64,000 nucleotides of DNA from Lepidodermella squamata (Eukaryota; Gastrotricha). Shown here in pieces: positions 62,348-64,000 of the stretch. Under the pieces are notes generated by a model. That model was not told where the DNA came from and did not search any database. It saw only the letters and a list, made by a program, of their open reading frames with translations. Position 1 is the first letter of the stretch; each line of letters begins with the position of its first letter. A program made the position numbers and the translations under genes. The stretch spans positions 2,170,001 through 2,234,000 of the forward strand of contig JBLDXI010000007.1 of assembly GCA_047495785.1 (NCBI GenBank), read 5' to 3'.

Positions 62348-63402
62348 ATGTCGCGATATTTTGCGCTTGTTTACACGTTCAGCCTGTTCCGCGTGTTGTG
62401 GAGCGTTGACCTCTATTTCGAGAATACAAAAATTTACTTATTCCAAAATGCGGACCCGAACATTCCATCGATAAACGTGACACTGTATGAGGGTACTTTT
62501 GATGGCTTCTCACCGGGTCAGCCACCTGCAACACCGTGGCCCTTGCCTATCCCATATACATTCAACAATGGGACCTGGTATATTTATACGCCCGGCAATT
62601 CTGACGTCTGTAAGTTAATCTGTGTTACCATTAATGTATGAAACAATTGATGTATTGTATCATCATGATAAATTAGCTCCGCTTGACAGACAGGTTTACA
62701 AGCAGGCCATAGCTTATATCGAATCGGTTACCTGTTTGCGCTTTGTGGAAAGATCATCCATCGGTTTGAATGAGCCTAACTCGATCCTCTTCATAGGAAG
62801 ACTTGGGTGAGTTTTGTTTCCTAACCTGCGATATAAAAAACTTGTCTGCCATTTGTATTACGCGTATAGAGACCAAGCTGGCTATCATTCAACTTCTTAT
62901 CCTCTGAGGGTTGTCGCAATTAGCAGCGAAACTGGCAACGACAATTTCTTTTACGCAGCAAGTTTCAGGCTTCTTATTAACTCAATCATTTGAGCGAAAT
63001 CATTTGAGTTATAGGTGCCTGCCGCGATCAGGAAGATTGGCTATGCCCTTGGACTGACATATGAGCTCAGACGGCCAGATCGGGGTCAATACCTCGTTCC
63101 TTTTCCTGGCAACGAGAACATGTTCAAATTCTCAAATTATTAACAAAACAAGTAATTTTCTGTTTTTATCCGTCCCAGCCCCTTCCCCATCAACCCATTC
63201 CCCATCAACCCGGCGCAAACTTACTACAATGCAACGCCCTTCGACCATGAGTCGCTCTTCAACCCGGCGATGGGACGACTAGGTGGGATATGGCTTCCCA
63301 GGATGTACCCAATTGATCGGCGCTACGTGGCTTCTGTTGGCCAGTCTGCCTGGCTGTCATTGTTCGACACGATCAAGCTGAACACGCTATACAAGTGCTT
63401 TG
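62348..63402 (+). CDS. Astacin-like pseudoprotease copy F, exons 1-5 (continues beyond window)
   Basis: Exons 62348-62609, 62677-62806, 62870-62957, 63015-63121, 63179-63402. The frame is open; the zinc motif is RKIGYALGLTYE and ends RRPDRG as in D. Intron 3 has a GC donor (GCA|GCAAGT). Exon 5 is 18 nt longer than in the sisters: FPINP is doubled and the acceptor has shifted to GTCCCAG, still in frame. Intron 5 begins normally (GTGAGC) but is invaded at 63427 by a repeat and at 63660 by a MULE-like end. Exons 6-14 are not within the window, so completeness is unknown. Confidence 0.75.
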
Positions 63403-63426
63403 GTGAGCAAACTACTTTATCAATAA

Positions 63427-63659
63427 TAAAGTGTGCGCAAACTTTTTTGCCTCGCTTTTTTTGAATAACTTTTAAACCGTAAGTGATGCAAAGACGCGGT
63501 TTTCAGCAAATTAAAGAGCAGATGTGGTCTGATCATTCCCTAAGAGCTTGTTTCAAAAAAATGTACCGCAAGAAAGATGTGCAAGAAATGCGTTTTGCCA
63601 TTTTTCATAATTTTTCCATTTTTTAAAAATGAAATTTTTGCATCCGATGTGGCCTGAGT
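63427..63659 (+). repeat. Repeat module in F intron 5
   Basis: Second copy of 50233-50462, ending at GGCCTGAGT where a MULE-like terminus abuts. Confidence 0.65.
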
Positions 63660-64000
63660 GCACATTTACGGATCCGCGGTGGTTTCCTCCGGTCACTAAA
63701 AAGCCGTGAAATGCTAGTTTTCTCTAACAATTAATTGCTCGCACGCTATTGGTCGATTCAAAAATAAGCGCGGGAGTCGCATTAATGCCGCTGCGAAACA
63801 AAATAACCGTCGACTTCACAGATTCATGGTTAATAATGCAGACCGGCGCAAATACAGGGCCTCATTATCAGATGCAGTTAAAATAGGATTTTTTGGGAGA
63901 ATAATTGGAACAAATTTCTAAAAAAAAAATCAAAAATCCAGTGAAATCAATAACTGAAAAAATGAGCAAAGGCTGTGATTTTTTCACCCAAATGTCGACA
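63660..64000 (+). mobile_element. Possible related MULE, left terminus
   Basis: GCACATTTACGGATCCGCGG with TCCTCCGGTCAC further on resembles the 50490 terminal repeat (GCACATTTCCGGGCCCGCCT, then CGTCCGGGCG). The element runs off the window; no gene is seen in the 340 bp available. Confidence 0.4.

Overview
The window is nuclear DNA of an invertebrate animal. It carries spliced genes with short GT-AG introns, a canonical metazoan actin with CArG-type promoter boxes, secreted astacin/EGF/CUB proteins, TTAGGG-type telomeric repeats inside the sequence, and a dense mix of DNA transposons and LINE/SINE remnants. Astacin-EGF-CUB proteins in tandem arrays are common in nematodes, so a nematode is plausible, but nothing here proves the phylum. 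No viral or bacterial segment was recognised.

Layout. 1-3.6 kb: promoter and two-exon gene for a complete 376-residue actin. 4.5-14.2 kb: two intact tandem paralogues (A, B), each 14 exons and 650 residues, of a secreted astacin-like protein. 8-10.8 kb and 14-18.6 kb: inverted-repeat elements, SINE and LINE remnants and a hammerhead-like motif. 18.7-23.2 kb: two wrecked copies (C1, C2); C2 carries an insertion with an RG-rich opposite-strand ORF. 23.7-29.5 kb: transposon debris and the upstream block of copy D. 29.6-34.1 kb: intact copy D (14 exons, 647 residues). 35-40.3 kb: nested inverted-repeat elements, one a palindrome with six telomeric repeats in its loop. 40.3-45.2 kb: a second copy of D's upstream block. 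45.2-47.5 kb: a large palindrome and unrelated sequence where exons 1-5 of copy E should be; E exons 6-14 follow (47.8-49.8 kb). 50.5-54.2 kb: an apparently intact MULE transposon with 72-bp terminal repeats, a 9-bp target duplication and an 828-residue DDE/SWIM transposase. 54.6-58.4 kb: transposon-derived gene fragments and nested elements. 58.8-59.7 kb: a minus-strand gene for a decapeptide-repeat protein with one 2-nt frame break. 62.2-63.4 kb: exons 1-5 of copy F, running off the window.

The main biological signal is the tandem family. Its protease domain is clearly astacin-like, yet the zinc-binding and catalytic motif HExxHxxGxxHE reads RKxxYxxGxxYE in every copy where it is intact, and the Met-turn is also replaced. 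Reading frames and splice sites stay intact over 14 exons in three copies, so these look like maintained secreted pseudoproteases (astacin fold, EGF, CUB-like region, 12-cysteine C-terminal module) rather than decaying enzymes. Transposons have broken several members of the array.
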